Shown here one piece after another: positions 1-6,878 of a stretch of 14,137 bases of DNA. The position numbers and the translations under genes were made by a program. The DNA comes from CAG-791 sp964386925 (GTDB lineage: Bacteria > Bacillota > Clostridia > Lachnospirales > Lachnospiraceae), in the NCBI GenBank assembly GCA_964386925.1, contig CAYLUU010000060.1, positions 1 to 14,137 on the forward strand, in the 5' to 3' direction. The notes beneath the pieces are model-generated. The model saw nothing but the letters and a program-made list of their open reading frames with translations, did no database searches and had not been told where the DNA came from. How positions within the stretch are numbered: position 1 is the first letter of the stretch; every line of letters starts with the position of its first letter.

Positions 1-34
1 CGGTTGTTCTCACGCGAAAGCGCATCCACTTCAT
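1..34 (-). CDS. prmA: 5' end of probable ribosomal protein L11 methyltransferase (partial)
   Basis: Only the first 11 codons lie in the window, reading MKWMRFRVRTT before the edge. A good ribosome binding site (AGGAGA) sits 4 nt upstream of the ATG at 34-32. PrmA proteins of Firmicutes usually begin with M-K-W followed by a beta strand, and prmA commonly follows dnaJ in this phylum. The start of dnaJ's downstream neighbour, its frame and its spacing (about 55 nt after the dnaJ stop) all fit. PrmA trimethylates ribosomal protein L11 with SAM in the cytoplasm. The call rests on a very short peptide plus gene order, so another gene is possible. Confidence 0.6.
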   Translation of the reverse strand, partial: MKWMRFRVRTT

Positions 35-88
35 ACTCTCTCCTTTTCGATAAAGATAAAAATCGGTATTCACGAACGTCCTATTTTA

Positions 89-1258
89 TTACTTCCAGAA
101 CTTCTTACGCTTACCCTTCACCGTCTCTGTCGGCTTCTCGCCGTCCTCGCCTGACTTCTCTGCCGCATGCAGGCTGTCGCCGGTCAGTTCATCGAATTTC
201 TCCAGCAGTTCCTTTGCCTCTTTCGAAAGCTTCGTAGGCGTCTCTACCGTCAGCGTCACATACTGATCACCGCGAATGTTCTTGTTCTGCAGGCTGGGAA
301 CGCCTTTGCCTTTCAGACGAACGCGCGTGCCGGTCTGGGTACCTTCCTTTACATCATACAGTACCTTCCCGTCTACCGTATCAATTACCACGGAACCGCC
401 CAACGCTGCCACGGCATAGGAAATATTCACGTTCGTATACAGGTCATTGTCCTGACGATAGTAGTTGGAATCCTCCTCTACCAGAACCTCGACCATCAGA
501 TCTCCGCGCGGGCCGCCGTTGATGCCGGGTTCACCCTTTTCTGAAATACGGACACTCATTCCGCTGCGGATACCAGCCGGAATCGTCACCTCGATCTGCT
601 TGCGGCTGCTGGTATATCCGCTGCCTCCGCAGGTAGAGCATTTTTCCTCAATGATTTTGCCGCCGCCGTTACAATTCGGGCAGGTCTGCACATTGCGTAC
701 CGTGCCGAAGAAGGACTGCTGCGTATAAACCACCTGTCCCTTGCCGCCGCACTTCGGGCACATCTTCGGACTCGTGCCGGGCTTTGCTCCTGTTCCGTTG
801 CAGGTCGGGCACGGATCCTTCAGATTCAGGCTCAATGTCTTGGTTGCACCGAACACAGACTCCATGAAGCTGATCCGTACGCTGGTGCGGATACTCGCCC
901 CCTTCATCGGACCGTTCGGATTCTGCCGTGCTCTTCCGCCGCCAAAGATGTCGCCGAAGATATCTCCGAACATATCCCCGAAATCCGCTCCGTTAAAATC
1001 AAAGCCGCCACCGCTATAACCGCCGGTTCCGTCAAAGGCCGCATGGCCGAACTGATCATACTGCTGGCGCTTGCTCGAGTCACTCAGGACCGCATACGCC
1101 TCCGATGCTTCTTTGAATTTTGCTGCCGCCTCTTCGCTGGGATTTACATCCGGATGATACTTTTTCGCCAGCTGGCGATAGGCCTTTTTAATTTCTTCTT
1201 CTGTTGCGCCCTTGTCAACGCCCAGAACCTCATAATAATCTCGTTTCTGTTCTGCCAT
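89..1258 (-). CDS. dnaJ: Chaperone protein DnaJ (Hsp40)
   Basis: Complete 389-residue type I DnaJ, the J-domain co-chaperone that delivers unfolded clients to DnaK and stimulates its ATPase. Domains in order: J domain at about 6-70 with the essential HPD at 35-37; a Gly/Phe-rich linker at about 71-110; a zinc-binding domain with four CxxCxGxG repeats starting at C150, C167, C193 and C207; then the C-terminal client-binding beta domains. All eight zinc cysteines are present. The tail after about residue 355 is rich in Lys and Glu and is not conserved. The start has a modest ribosome binding site (CAGGG, about 8 nt upstream). It is the last chaperone gene of the hrcA operon. A 159-nt gap with a strong hairpin separates it from dnaK. 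Confidence 0.98.
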   Translation of the reverse strand: MAEQKRDYYEVLGVDKGATEEEIKKAYRQLAKKYHPDVNPSEEAAAKFKEASEAYAVLSDSSKRQQYDQFGHAAFDGTGGYSGGGFDFNGADFGDMFGDIFGDIFGGGRARQNPNGPMKGASIRTSVRISFMESVFGATKTLSLNLKDPCPTCNGTGAKPGTSPKMCPKCGGKGQVVYTQQSFFGTVRNVQTCPNCNGGGKIIEEKCSTCGGSGYTSSRKQIEVTIPAGIRSGMSVRISEKGEPGINGGPRGDLMVEVLVEEDSNYYRQDNDLYTNVNISYAVAALGGSVVIDTVDGKVLYDVKEGTQTGTRVRLKGKGVPSLQNKNIRGDQYVTLTVETPTKLSKEAKELLEKFDELTGDSLHAAEKSGEDGEKPTETVKGKRKKFWK

Positions 1259-1344
1259 ATGAATTCCCTGTCGCTCTTATTGGTAACGGTTCAAAGCCTC
1301 TTCGCAAAATAAATCTGCCCGGCTCTGAGTAGTAACGCACATAA

Positions 1345-1368
1345 CCCGGGACAGTCTCCTATCCCGGG
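1345..1368 (-). promoter_or_regulatory. Strong GNRA-tetraloop hairpin between dnaK and dnaJ
   Basis: On the minus strand the bases form a 10-bp stem closed by a GAGA tetraloop: CCCGGGATAG pairs with CTGTCCCGGG, with one U-G wobble. It begins about 50 nt after the dnaK stop. The bases after it (TTATGTGCG) are not a U tract, so it is a poor intrinsic terminator. A role as an mRNA processing or stabilising element, giving more DnaK than DnaJ, is an inference. Alternatively it is a leaky attenuator. Confidence 0.6.
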
Positions 1369-1417
1369 CTACGCTAATTTCTGTATCTATTCAGTATCTG
1401 CAACCCGATGCAATGGA

Positions 1418-3289
1418 TTATACCTCACGGTAGTCTCCATCCACAACATCATCTGCTGCCTGAGAGCCTGCCTGCTGGCCGCCCATGTTCGGGTCAGCTC
1501 CTGCCTGCTGGCCGGCCTGCTGCTGCATATTCTGATACATTGCATTGAAGAGCTGCTGAGAATCATTCATCAGCTTCTCCTTGCCGGACTTCAGTGCATC
1601 GACATCAGCATCGCTGATATCCGGCTGATCCTTCGTGCGATCCAGAACAGCCTTCAACTCTGCGAGATCGGACTCTACGGTTGCCTTGTTGGATGCATCT
1701 ACCTTGTCTCCGGCCTCTTTCAGTGCCTTCTCAATCTGGAATACAGCGGAGTCTGCATCGTTTCTTGCATCGATGGCATCCTTGCGCTTCTTATCCTGCG
1801 CCTCGTACTCCTTCGCATCCTTGATTGCCTTCTCGATATCATCATCCGACATGCTGGAGCCGCCGGTGATCGTGATGTGCTGCTCCTTGCCGGTTCCCAG
1901 ATCCTTCGCTGCAACGGTAACGATGCCGTTTGCATCGATATCAAAGGTAACTTCGATCTGCGGAACACCTCTCATTGCAGGCGGGATACCATCCAGACGG
2001 AACTGGCCGAGTGACTTATTGTCTTTAGCAAATTTACGCTCACCCTGCAGAACGTTGATGTCTACTGCAGTCTGGTTGTCAGCTGCTGTAGAGAAGATCT
2101 GGCTCTTCTTGGTCGGGATCGTCGTGTTGCGCTCGATCAGAGGAGTTGCAATACCTCCCATGGTCTCAATGGACAGCGTCAGAGGAGTAACATCCAGCAG
2201 AAGGACATCCCCGGCACCGGCATCACCTGCCAGCTTACCACCCTGGATTGCTGCGCCGATAGCAACGCACTCATCCGGGTTCAGGCTCTTGGAAGGCTCA
2301 TGGCCAGTCAGCTGCTGTACCTTATCCTGTACGCAGGGGATTCTGGTGGAACCGCCGACCAGCAGAACCTTTCCAAGGTCTGCATTTGTCAGTCCGGCAT
2401 CCTTCATAGCATTCTGTACCGGGATTGCCGTTGCCTCTACCAGATCACGAATCAGATCCTCGAACTTAGCGCGGGACAGATCCATATCGAAATGCTTCGG
2501 GCCTTCTGCAGTTGCTGTGATGAAGGGCAGATTGATGTTCGTTGTCGTTGCGGAGGACAGCTCCTTTTTCGCCTTCTCTGCAGCTTCCTTGAGTCTCTGC
2601 ATCGCCATCTTGTCGCCGGACAGATCAACACCTTCCTTAGCCTTGAACTCGCTGACCATCCAGTTCATGATGCAGTTATCGAAATCATCACCGCCGAGGT
2701 GCGTATCACCATTGGTAGACAGAACCTCGATGACACCATCGCCGATCTCGATGATGGAAACATCGAAGGTACCGCCGCCCAGGTCGTATACCATGATCTT
2801 CTGTTCCTTCTCGTTGTCCAGGCCATATGCCAGAGCAGCTGCGGTAGGCTCGTTAATGATTCTCTTAACCTCGAGGCCAGCGATCTTGCCGGCATCCTTG
2901 GTTGCCTGACGCTGTGCATCGTTGAAATATGCCGGAACCGTGATAACAGCCTCGGTCACCTTCTCACCCAGATAGCTCTCAGCATCATCCTTCAGCTTCT
3001 GCAGGATCATAGCAGAGATCTGCTGCGGGCTGTACTTCTTGCCATTGAGCGTGCGGCCATTGTCCGTTCCCATGTCTCTTTTGATGGAAGCTACAGTGTT
3101 CTCTGCGTTGGTAACAGCCTGACGCTTTGCCGGCTCACCTACCAGACGGTCTCCGTTCTTGGTAAATGCCACAACAGAGGGAGTTGTTCTTGCGCCTTCC
3201 TTGTTGGCGATAACGGTGGGCTGGCCACCTTCCATAACTGCTACGCAGCTATTGGTTGTTCCTAAATCGATACCAATAATCTTACTCAT
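1418..3289 (-). CDS. dnaK: Chaperone protein DnaK (Hsp70)
   Basis: Complete 623-residue Hsp70, the ATP-driven chaperone of the operon. The N-terminal nucleotide-binding domain starts with the phosphate-1 motif IDLGTTNS at 7-14. Further Hsp70 hallmarks follow: the DLGGGTFDVSI phosphate-2 motif, the LLVGGSTRIP segment and the DLLLLDVTPLTL-type interdomain linker (here VLLLDVTPLTL). The substrate-binding domain and lid precede a Gln/Gly/Ala-rich tail that ends DGDYREV. The start chosen is the ATG at 3289, since a GGAG ribosome binding site lies 7 nt upstream and homologues begin M-(S/G)-K-I-I-G-I-D. An in-frame ATG ten codons further upstream would place that site inside the gene and add non-homologous residues. 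Works with GrpE (upstream) and DnaJ (downstream). Confidence 0.99.
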   Translation of the reverse strand: MSKIIGIDLGTTNSCVAVMEGGQPTVIANKEGARTTPSVVAFTKNGDRLVGEPAKRQAVTNAENTVASIKRDMGTDNGRTLNGKKYSPQQISAMILQKLKDDAESYLGEKVTEAVITVPAYFNDAQRQATKDAGKIAGLEVKRIINEPTAAALAYGLDNEKEQKIMVYDLGGGTFDVSIIEIGDGVIEVLSTNGDTHLGGDDFDNCIMNWMVSEFKAKEGVDLSGDKMAMQRLKEAAEKAKKELSSATTTNINLPFITATAEGPKHFDMDLSRAKFEDLIRDLVEATAIPVQNAMKDAGLTNADLGKVLLVGGSTRIPCVQDKVQQLTGHEPSKSLNPDECVAIGAAIQGGKLAGDAGAGDVLLLDVTPLTLSIETMGGIATPLIERNTTIPTKKSQIFSTAADNQTAVDINVLQGERKFAKDNKSLGQFRLDGIPPAMRGVPQIEVTFDIDANGIVTVAAKDLGTGKEQHITITGGSSMSDDDIEKAIKDAKEYEAQDKKRKDAIDARNDADSAVFQIEKALKEAGDKVDASNKATVESDLAELKAVLDRTKDQPDISDADVDALKSGKEKLMNDSQQLFNAMYQNMQQQAGQQAGADPNMGGQQAGSQAADDVVDGDYREV

Positions 3290-3366
3290 ATTCACTCCAT
3301 TTCTGTGTCTTCCCGACACCAGATTTGTGATGTTACCTCTTCATTACTGTATTGCTCTATCATCAA

Positions 3367-3378
3367 TCCCTTTCGGGA
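3367..3378 (-). promoter_or_regulatory. Small GAAA-tetraloop hairpin between grpE and dnaK
   Basis: In the 143-nt grpE-dnaK gap the minus strand reads TCCC-GAAA-GGGA, a short stem with a stable GNRA loop. Flanking ATC and GAT bases could add pairs around an internal loop. No U tract follows. I see no promoter here that I would defend, so dnaK probably depends on the hrcA promoter. The hairpin may simply protect or process the mRNA; this is weak evidence. Confidence 0.25.
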
Positions 3379-3432
3379 ATCGATTTCTGTCAATGACCTG
3401 TTATCCAAGCCGGTTATTTCGTAAACGATGCA

Positions 3433-4122
3433 CTACGAAACAACAGCCACCATACTGTGGCGGAGTACCTGATCGTGGTACATATAGCCCTTCTGAAGCT
3501 CCTGTGCTACGATGCCGCTTTCGAACTCGTCGCTCTCCACCTGCATCACAGCGTTGTGAAGATTCGGATCAAACTCCTTGCCCACTGCTTCGATCGGTGT
3601 CACCCCGAAGGCTTCCAGCTGCTTAACCATCTGCGAATAGATCTTCCGCATTCCCTCCACGAAGGCATCTTCCTCATCGGCCGCCTCCACGGTGTCAAAG
3701 CCTCGTTCAAAGTTATCCACGATAGGAAGAATCTTCTCAATTACGTTCTTCTCTCCCATGGAGAACATCTGCTCTTTTTCCTTATCGGTACGCTTGCGGA
3801 AATTGTCAAACTCAGCCATCTGGCGTCTGACCCGGTCCTCCAGCGTTTCAATTTTCTCTTTCAGTTCGTTCTTCTCTTTGTCCGCCTTTTTACCGCGGGA
3901 GAAGAATCCCTTCTTTTCCGTTTCTCCAACCTCAGAAGTCTCACCGGCATCAGAAGTCCCTTCTGCTGTTGCCTCTTCGGAATTCATTTCAGACTCTGCC
4001 GTTTCTTCTGCCGACTCGTTCACCTCTTCCGAAGTCTCTGTATCCGCATTCTCAATCGGAATTTCTGTGGCTTCCTGCTCTTCCTGTCCGGTATCCGGGC
4101 TCTTATATTCCTCATCCATCAT
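3433..4122 (-). CDS. grpE: Nucleotide exchange factor GrpE
   Basis: Complete 229-residue GrpE, the dimeric factor that releases ADP from DnaK. Residues 1 to about 85 are a long, acidic, low-complexity region rich in Glu, Ser and Thr. A long coiled coil follows, with the conserved stretch RRQMAEFDNFRKRT. The C-terminal beta domain carries GKEFDPNLHNAVM and ends near YMYHDQVLRHSMVAVVS. In homologues that last segment is usually RVLRPAMV, so the Arg-Pro of the family is changed to His-Ser. The start is one of two adjacent ATG codons. The first (4122) has GGAGG 7 nt upstream. The gene starts 13 nt after the hrcA stop, so the two are probably translationally coupled. Confidence 0.97.
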   Translation of the reverse strand: MMDEEYKSPDTGQEEQEATEIPIENADTETSEEVNESAEETAESEMNSEEATAEGTSDAGETSEVGETEKKGFFSRGKKADKEKNELKEKIETLEDRVRRQMAEFDNFRKRTDKEKEQMFSMGEKNVIEKILPIVDNFERGFDTVEAADEEDAFVEGMRKIYSQMVKQLEAFGVTPIEAVGKEFDPNLHNAVMQVESDEFESGIVAQELQKGYMYHDQVLRHSMVAVVS

Positions 4123-4135
4123 ATCGTTTCCTCCG

Positions 4136-5164
4136 TCACTTCTGATACAGTGTGTCGAGCTGTCCCATGATATCCTTCAGCACACCGATAACCTTATCAT
4201 AATCCATTCGTTTCGGTCCGATCACGCCGACCGTACCCTTCATACCTTCGCCCAGATCGTAGGTTGCTGTCACCACACTGCAGTTCTGCATTCCCGTCAT
4301 CGGCATCTCATTGCCGATATAAACCTGTATTCCGGTCTCGTTACTCTCCGAAAGACTTTCCTGCACGATACTGCCCAGAGCCTGCTTCTCTTCAAAATTG
4401 CTGATCAGCTCGCCCATCTGTGCCGTATCGCCGGCCAGTTCCGGATACCGCAGGATATTGGTCGTCCCACTGGTGTAGATCTTCGGACCATCACCCGGCT
4501 TCACAACCTGTGCTGCTGCGTCGATCACCTTCTCAATGATCTCTTCGTGTTCCCCGGCCTGTTCCTTCAGGGAAGCAATCATCCCCAGATTCACCTGCTC
4601 TACCGGAACCCCGCAGAGAGCATTGTTCAGAACCATGTTCAATCGGAACAATGTCTTCTGATCCAGAATCTCGTCCGCATGAATCATGGTATTGCGCACC
4701 AGATTGCCCTCAATCACAACCACAGCAAGAATCGTTTCCGCATCCACCTGCGAGAGCTGGATGAATTTGATCTTGTTCTGCCGGATTTCCGGAGCGGAAA
4801 TCATCGAGGCGTAGTTGGTGTTGGTTGCCAGCAGCTTTGCCACATCCTGCAGAAGATTCTCCAAGCGATCCTGCTTTTCCAGCAGCACGTTCTGCATGCT
4901 GTCAAGCTTCTGCTTCTCGCTGCGAAGCATGTCATCCACATACACGCGATACCCCTGGTCCGTCGGAATGCGTCCTGCCGATGTATGCGGCTGCATGATC
5001 AACCCCATCTCCTCCAGATCGGACATCTCATTGCGAATGGTCGCCGAACTGAGATTCAGATCTGTATATTTGGAAATTGTTCTGCTGCCCACCGGTTCGC
5101 CGGTTTCCAGATAGTTGCGGATAATGGCCTGCAATATTTTCATTTTCCGTTCCTGCAGTTCCAT
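4136..5164 (-). CDS. hrcA: Heat-inducible transcription repressor HrcA
   Basis: Complete 342-residue repressor of class I heat-shock genes. It has an N-terminal winged helix domain (about residues 1-75) with SSATIRNEMSDLEEMGL and the hallmark HTSAGRIPTD at 60-69, then a GAF-like dimerisation domain interrupted by an inserted domain. HrcA binds CIRCE as a dimer and needs the GroE chaperonin for activity, so misfolded protein titrates GroE and releases repression. The start is the ATG at 5164, with AGGAG 5 nt upstream. An in-frame GTG at 5191 lies inside the CIRCE operator and has no proper ribosome binding site, so it is rejected. First gene of the operon, and self-regulated by the CIRCE element in its 5' leader. 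Confidence 0.98.
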   Translation of the reverse strand: MELQERKMKILQAIIRNYLETGEPVGSRTISKYTDLNLSSATIRNEMSDLEEMGLIMQPHTSAGRIPTDQGYRVYVDDMLRSEKQKLDSMQNVLLEKQDRLENLLQDVAKLLATNTNYASMISAPEIRQNKIKFIQLSQVDAETILAVVVIEGNLVRNTMIHADEILDQKTLFRLNMVLNNALCGVPVEQVNLGMIASLKEQAGEHEEIIEKVIDAAAQVVKPGDGPKIYTSGTTNILRYPELAGDTAQMGELISNFEEKQALGSIVQESLSESNETGIQVYIGNEMPMTGMQNCSVVTATYDLGEGMKGTVGVIGPKRMDYDKVIGVLKDIMGQLDTLYQK

Positions 5165-5184
5165 TCTCTCTCCTGTCAGCGTTG

Positions 5185-5211
5185 TTAGCACTCAACATCA
5201 AGGAGTGCTAA
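5185..5211 (-). promoter_or_regulatory. CIRCE operator (HrcA binding site)
   Basis: Perfect match to the CIRCE consensus: TTAGCACTC, a 9-nt spacer, then GAGTGCTAA. The palindrome extends by a further 4 bp on each side (GTTG and CAAC), giving 13-bp perfect arms over 5181-5215. It lies 20 nt upstream of the hrcA ATG and just downstream of the predicted transcription start, in the transcribed leader. There it can both bind HrcA as DNA and fold as an mRNA hairpin. Confidence 0.98.
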
Positions 5212-5225
5212 CAACCACTGAACAT

Positions 5226-5254
5226 AATCTAGCACCGCCCCTTTACAATGTCAA
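5226..5254 (-). promoter_or_regulatory. Sigma-A promoter of the hrcA-grpE-dnaK-dnaJ operon
   Basis: On the minus strand a consensus -35 TTGACA (5249-5254) is followed after exactly 17 nt by TAGATT (5226-5231), a 4/6 match to the -10 box. The expected start near 5219 puts CIRCE at about +8, the usual arrangement for this operon in low-GC Gram-positives. Confidence 0.85.
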
Positions 5255-5280
5255 CGTTCAGAAAATAAAGAAATTCTAAA

Positions 5281-5314
5281 TACAAAAGCGCCCGCAGGTT
5301 ATGCCTGCGGGCGC
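5281..5314 (-). terminator. Intrinsic terminator of the Lys/Ala-rich gene
   Basis: The minus strand forms an 11-bp GC-rich stem, GCGCCCGCAGG with CCTGCGGGCGC, around a 5-nt loop, followed by TTTTGTATTT. It lies about 30 nt after the stop of the 5345-5890 gene. It insulates that gene from the heat-shock operon, whose -35 box is only about 27 bp further on. Confidence 0.9.
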
Positions 5315-5344
5315 CTTCACACATCTCATGATGCAGGTTTTCGA

Positions 5345-5890
5345 TTAGATATCAAAGGACAGCTCGTCGGTGCCGTTAACAACAACGTAAGCCTTTCCTT
5401 CTTCCGGCTTCACATAGATCTGAGCCGTCTTGAAATCTGCAACATTCTTGCCCTGATCATACTGCCATACATCCTTTGCGGACTGCAGCAGTCTGTCATA
5501 GGTGTAATCATTGCCGTTCCACTGCAGAACAACCTCTGCAACAGCCTTTGCTGCAGGTGTCTTCTTAGCCGGCTCTGCCTTCTTAGCAGGTGCCTTCTTC
5601 TCTTCAGCCTTTGCTACAGGTGCAGACTTCTTCTCTTCCTTTACCTCAGCCTTTGCTGCAGGTGCAGCCTTCTTCTCTGCTGCCTTTACCGGAGCCTTCT
5701 TTACAGTTTCCTTCTTTGCCTCTTCCTTTGCTGCAGGAGCGGCCTTCTTCTCAACCTTCTTTTCCACTGTCTTCTCCTCTTTTACTGCCTTTACTGTCTC
5801 TTCTGCCTTACCCATCGCTTCCTTTGCAGGAGCGGCTGTCTTCTTAAAATTAGCCTTCACCGTTGCAACCGGCTTCTTCGCTGTGCTCAT
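5345..5890 (-). CDS. Lys/Ala/Glu-rich protein with DUF6465-like C-terminus
   Basis: A 181-residue protein in two parts. Residues 1 to about 120 are low complexity, dominated by Lys, Ala, Glu and Pro in repeats such as KKAAPAAK and AEEKKAPAKK, recalling histone H1-like tails. Residues about 122-181 look globular, beginning VVLQWNGNDYTYDRLL and ending AYVVVNGTDELSFDI. From memory this end resembles DUF6465, a domain found in Clostridia after such Lys/Ala tails; I could not check it. Function is unknown, though nucleic-acid or cell-surface polyanion binding would suit the tail. The start is the ATG at 5890 (AAAGGAG 8 nt upstream). A longer in-frame ORF reaching 5965 starts inside the promoter -35 box and is rejected. 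It has its own promoter and terminator. Confidence 0.85.
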   Translation of the reverse strand: MSTAKKPVATVKANFKKTAAPAKEAMGKAEETVKAVKEEKTVEKKVEKKAAPAAKEEAKKETVKKAPVKAAEKKAAPAAKAEVKEEKKSAPVAKAEEKKAPAKKAEPAKKTPAAKAVAEVVLQWNGNDYTYDRLLQSAKDVWQYDQGKNVADFKTAQIYVKPEEGKAYVVVNGTDELSFDI

Positions 5891-5936
5891 TCGCACGTCT
5901 CCTTTCGATCCGTCCGGATCTTCACATATCGTGGTA

Positions 5937-5965
5937 AAACTACCATACTCCATTTTTCCTGTCAA
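5937..5965 (-). promoter_or_regulatory. Probable sigma-A promoter of the Lys/Ala-rich gene
   Basis: The minus strand has a consensus TTGACA (5960-5965), a 17-nt spacer, and a weak -10 TAGTTT (5937-5942, 3/6). The predicted leader is about 40 nt and contains a small inverted repeat (GATCCG and CGGATC, 5907-5920) before the ribosome binding site. The -35 box and spacing are convincing, the -10 less so. Confidence 0.55.
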
Positions 5966-6012
5966 CGAATTTACTGAAAATTAAGCGAAATCTTTGTGGA
6001 TTATGCCACATC

Positions 6013-6858
6013 TCATAATAATCCGCGCACCACGCCGAAATACAGGATCACGAGAGCGCCCAGAACAATGCGGTACCATCCAAAGGGTTTAAAGTCGTGC
6101 TGGCGAATGTATCCCATCAGGAAGCGAATCACGACAACTGACACAACAAAGGCCACTGCCATGCCAACGCCCAGAATGGCCAGCTCTGTCCCGGTAAAGC
6201 TGAATCCGAATTTCAGAATTTTCAGAAGGCTGGCCCCAGCCATAACCGGAATAGCCAGAATAAAGGTGAACTCCGCTGCTACGGTACGAGAGACACCGAT
6301 CATCAGACCGCCGATGATCGTTGCACCGGAACGCGAGGTTCCCGGGAAGACCGCCGCAACCAACTGGAAGATACCGATGATCAGAGCATCCTTCATGGTA
6401 AGATCCCGCAGATCTGTCACTGCCGGCTTCTGATCCTTCTGCCTCTGCTCCACCACCAGGAATACTATGCCGACCACGATCAGCATGATGGAAACCACCA
6501 GCCAGTTGTACAGGTGCTCATCCAGCCAGTCATCCAGCAGAATGCCGACTACAGCTGCCGGAATGCAGGCCACAATCGTCTTGATCCACAGGTCAATGGT
6601 GTCCTTTTTCCAGATGATGCGAGTCCGCTTTCTATGCTTATAGATTCCCAGCGGCCAGATGGTCTTCCAATACAGCAGAATCACCGCGAGAATTGCGCCG
6701 AACTGAATCACCACGAGGAACATGTCCCAGAAATCCGACGAAACGTTCAGTTTCACAAACTCATCCAGCAGAATCATGTGACCGGTGCTGCTGATGGGCA
6801 GCCATTCCGTAATTCCTTCCACCACACCGAACAGCGCAGCCTTCAAAAGCTCTATCAT
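6013..6858 (-). CDS. uppP: Undecaprenyl-diphosphatase UppP (BacA family)
   Basis: A 281-residue polytopic membrane enzyme that dephosphorylates undecaprenyl pyrophosphate, recycling the lipid carrier for peptidoglycan and other envelope polymers. Its activity also confers some bacitracin tolerance. Both family signatures are present. The first is EGITEWLPISSTGH at 14-27 with the acidic residues E14 and E18 and H27. The second is FPGTSRSG at 171-178 with R176. Between and after them lie about eight hydrophobic segments. The length is normal for the family. The start at 6858 has AGGA 7 nt upstream. It begins 20 nt after the aminotransferase stop with no terminator between, so the two are probably one transcript. 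A housekeeping gene, with nothing odd seen. Confidence 0.97.
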   Translation of the reverse strand: MIELLKAALFGVVEGITEWLPISSTGHMILLDEFVKLNVSSDFWDMFLVVIQFGAILAVILLYWKTIWPLGIYKHRKRTRIIWKKDTIDLWIKTIVACIPAAVVGILLDDWLDEHLYNWLVVSIMLIVVGIVFLVVEQRQKDQKPAVTDLRDLTMKDALIIGIFQLVAAVFPGTSRSGATIIGGLMIGVSRTVAAEFTFILAIPVMAGASLLKILKFGFSFTGTELAILGVGMAVAFVVSVVVIRFLMGYIRQHDFKPFGWYRIVLGALVILYFGVVRGLL

Positions 6859-6878
6859 CTTCGAATCCTATCCTTTCT

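Noticed and set aside
1635..3265. Long plus-strand open frames (424 and 321 codons) opposite dnaK
   Set aside because: They are antisense shadows of a highly biased, conserved gene. Their products are low-complexity and match no family.
3290..3319. N-terminal extension of DnaK from an upstream in-frame ATG
   Set aside because: The ten extra codons contain the ribosome binding site of the ATG at 3289 and do not resemble any DnaK N-terminus.
5165..5191. GTG start for HrcA at 5191
   Set aside because: It lies inside the CIRCE operator, and the ATG at 5164 has a proper AGGAG site and matches the family N-terminus.
5995..6010. Terminator after uppP (TGTGG/CCACA hairpin)
   Set aside because: Only a 5-bp stem with no adjacent U tract, too weak to call.
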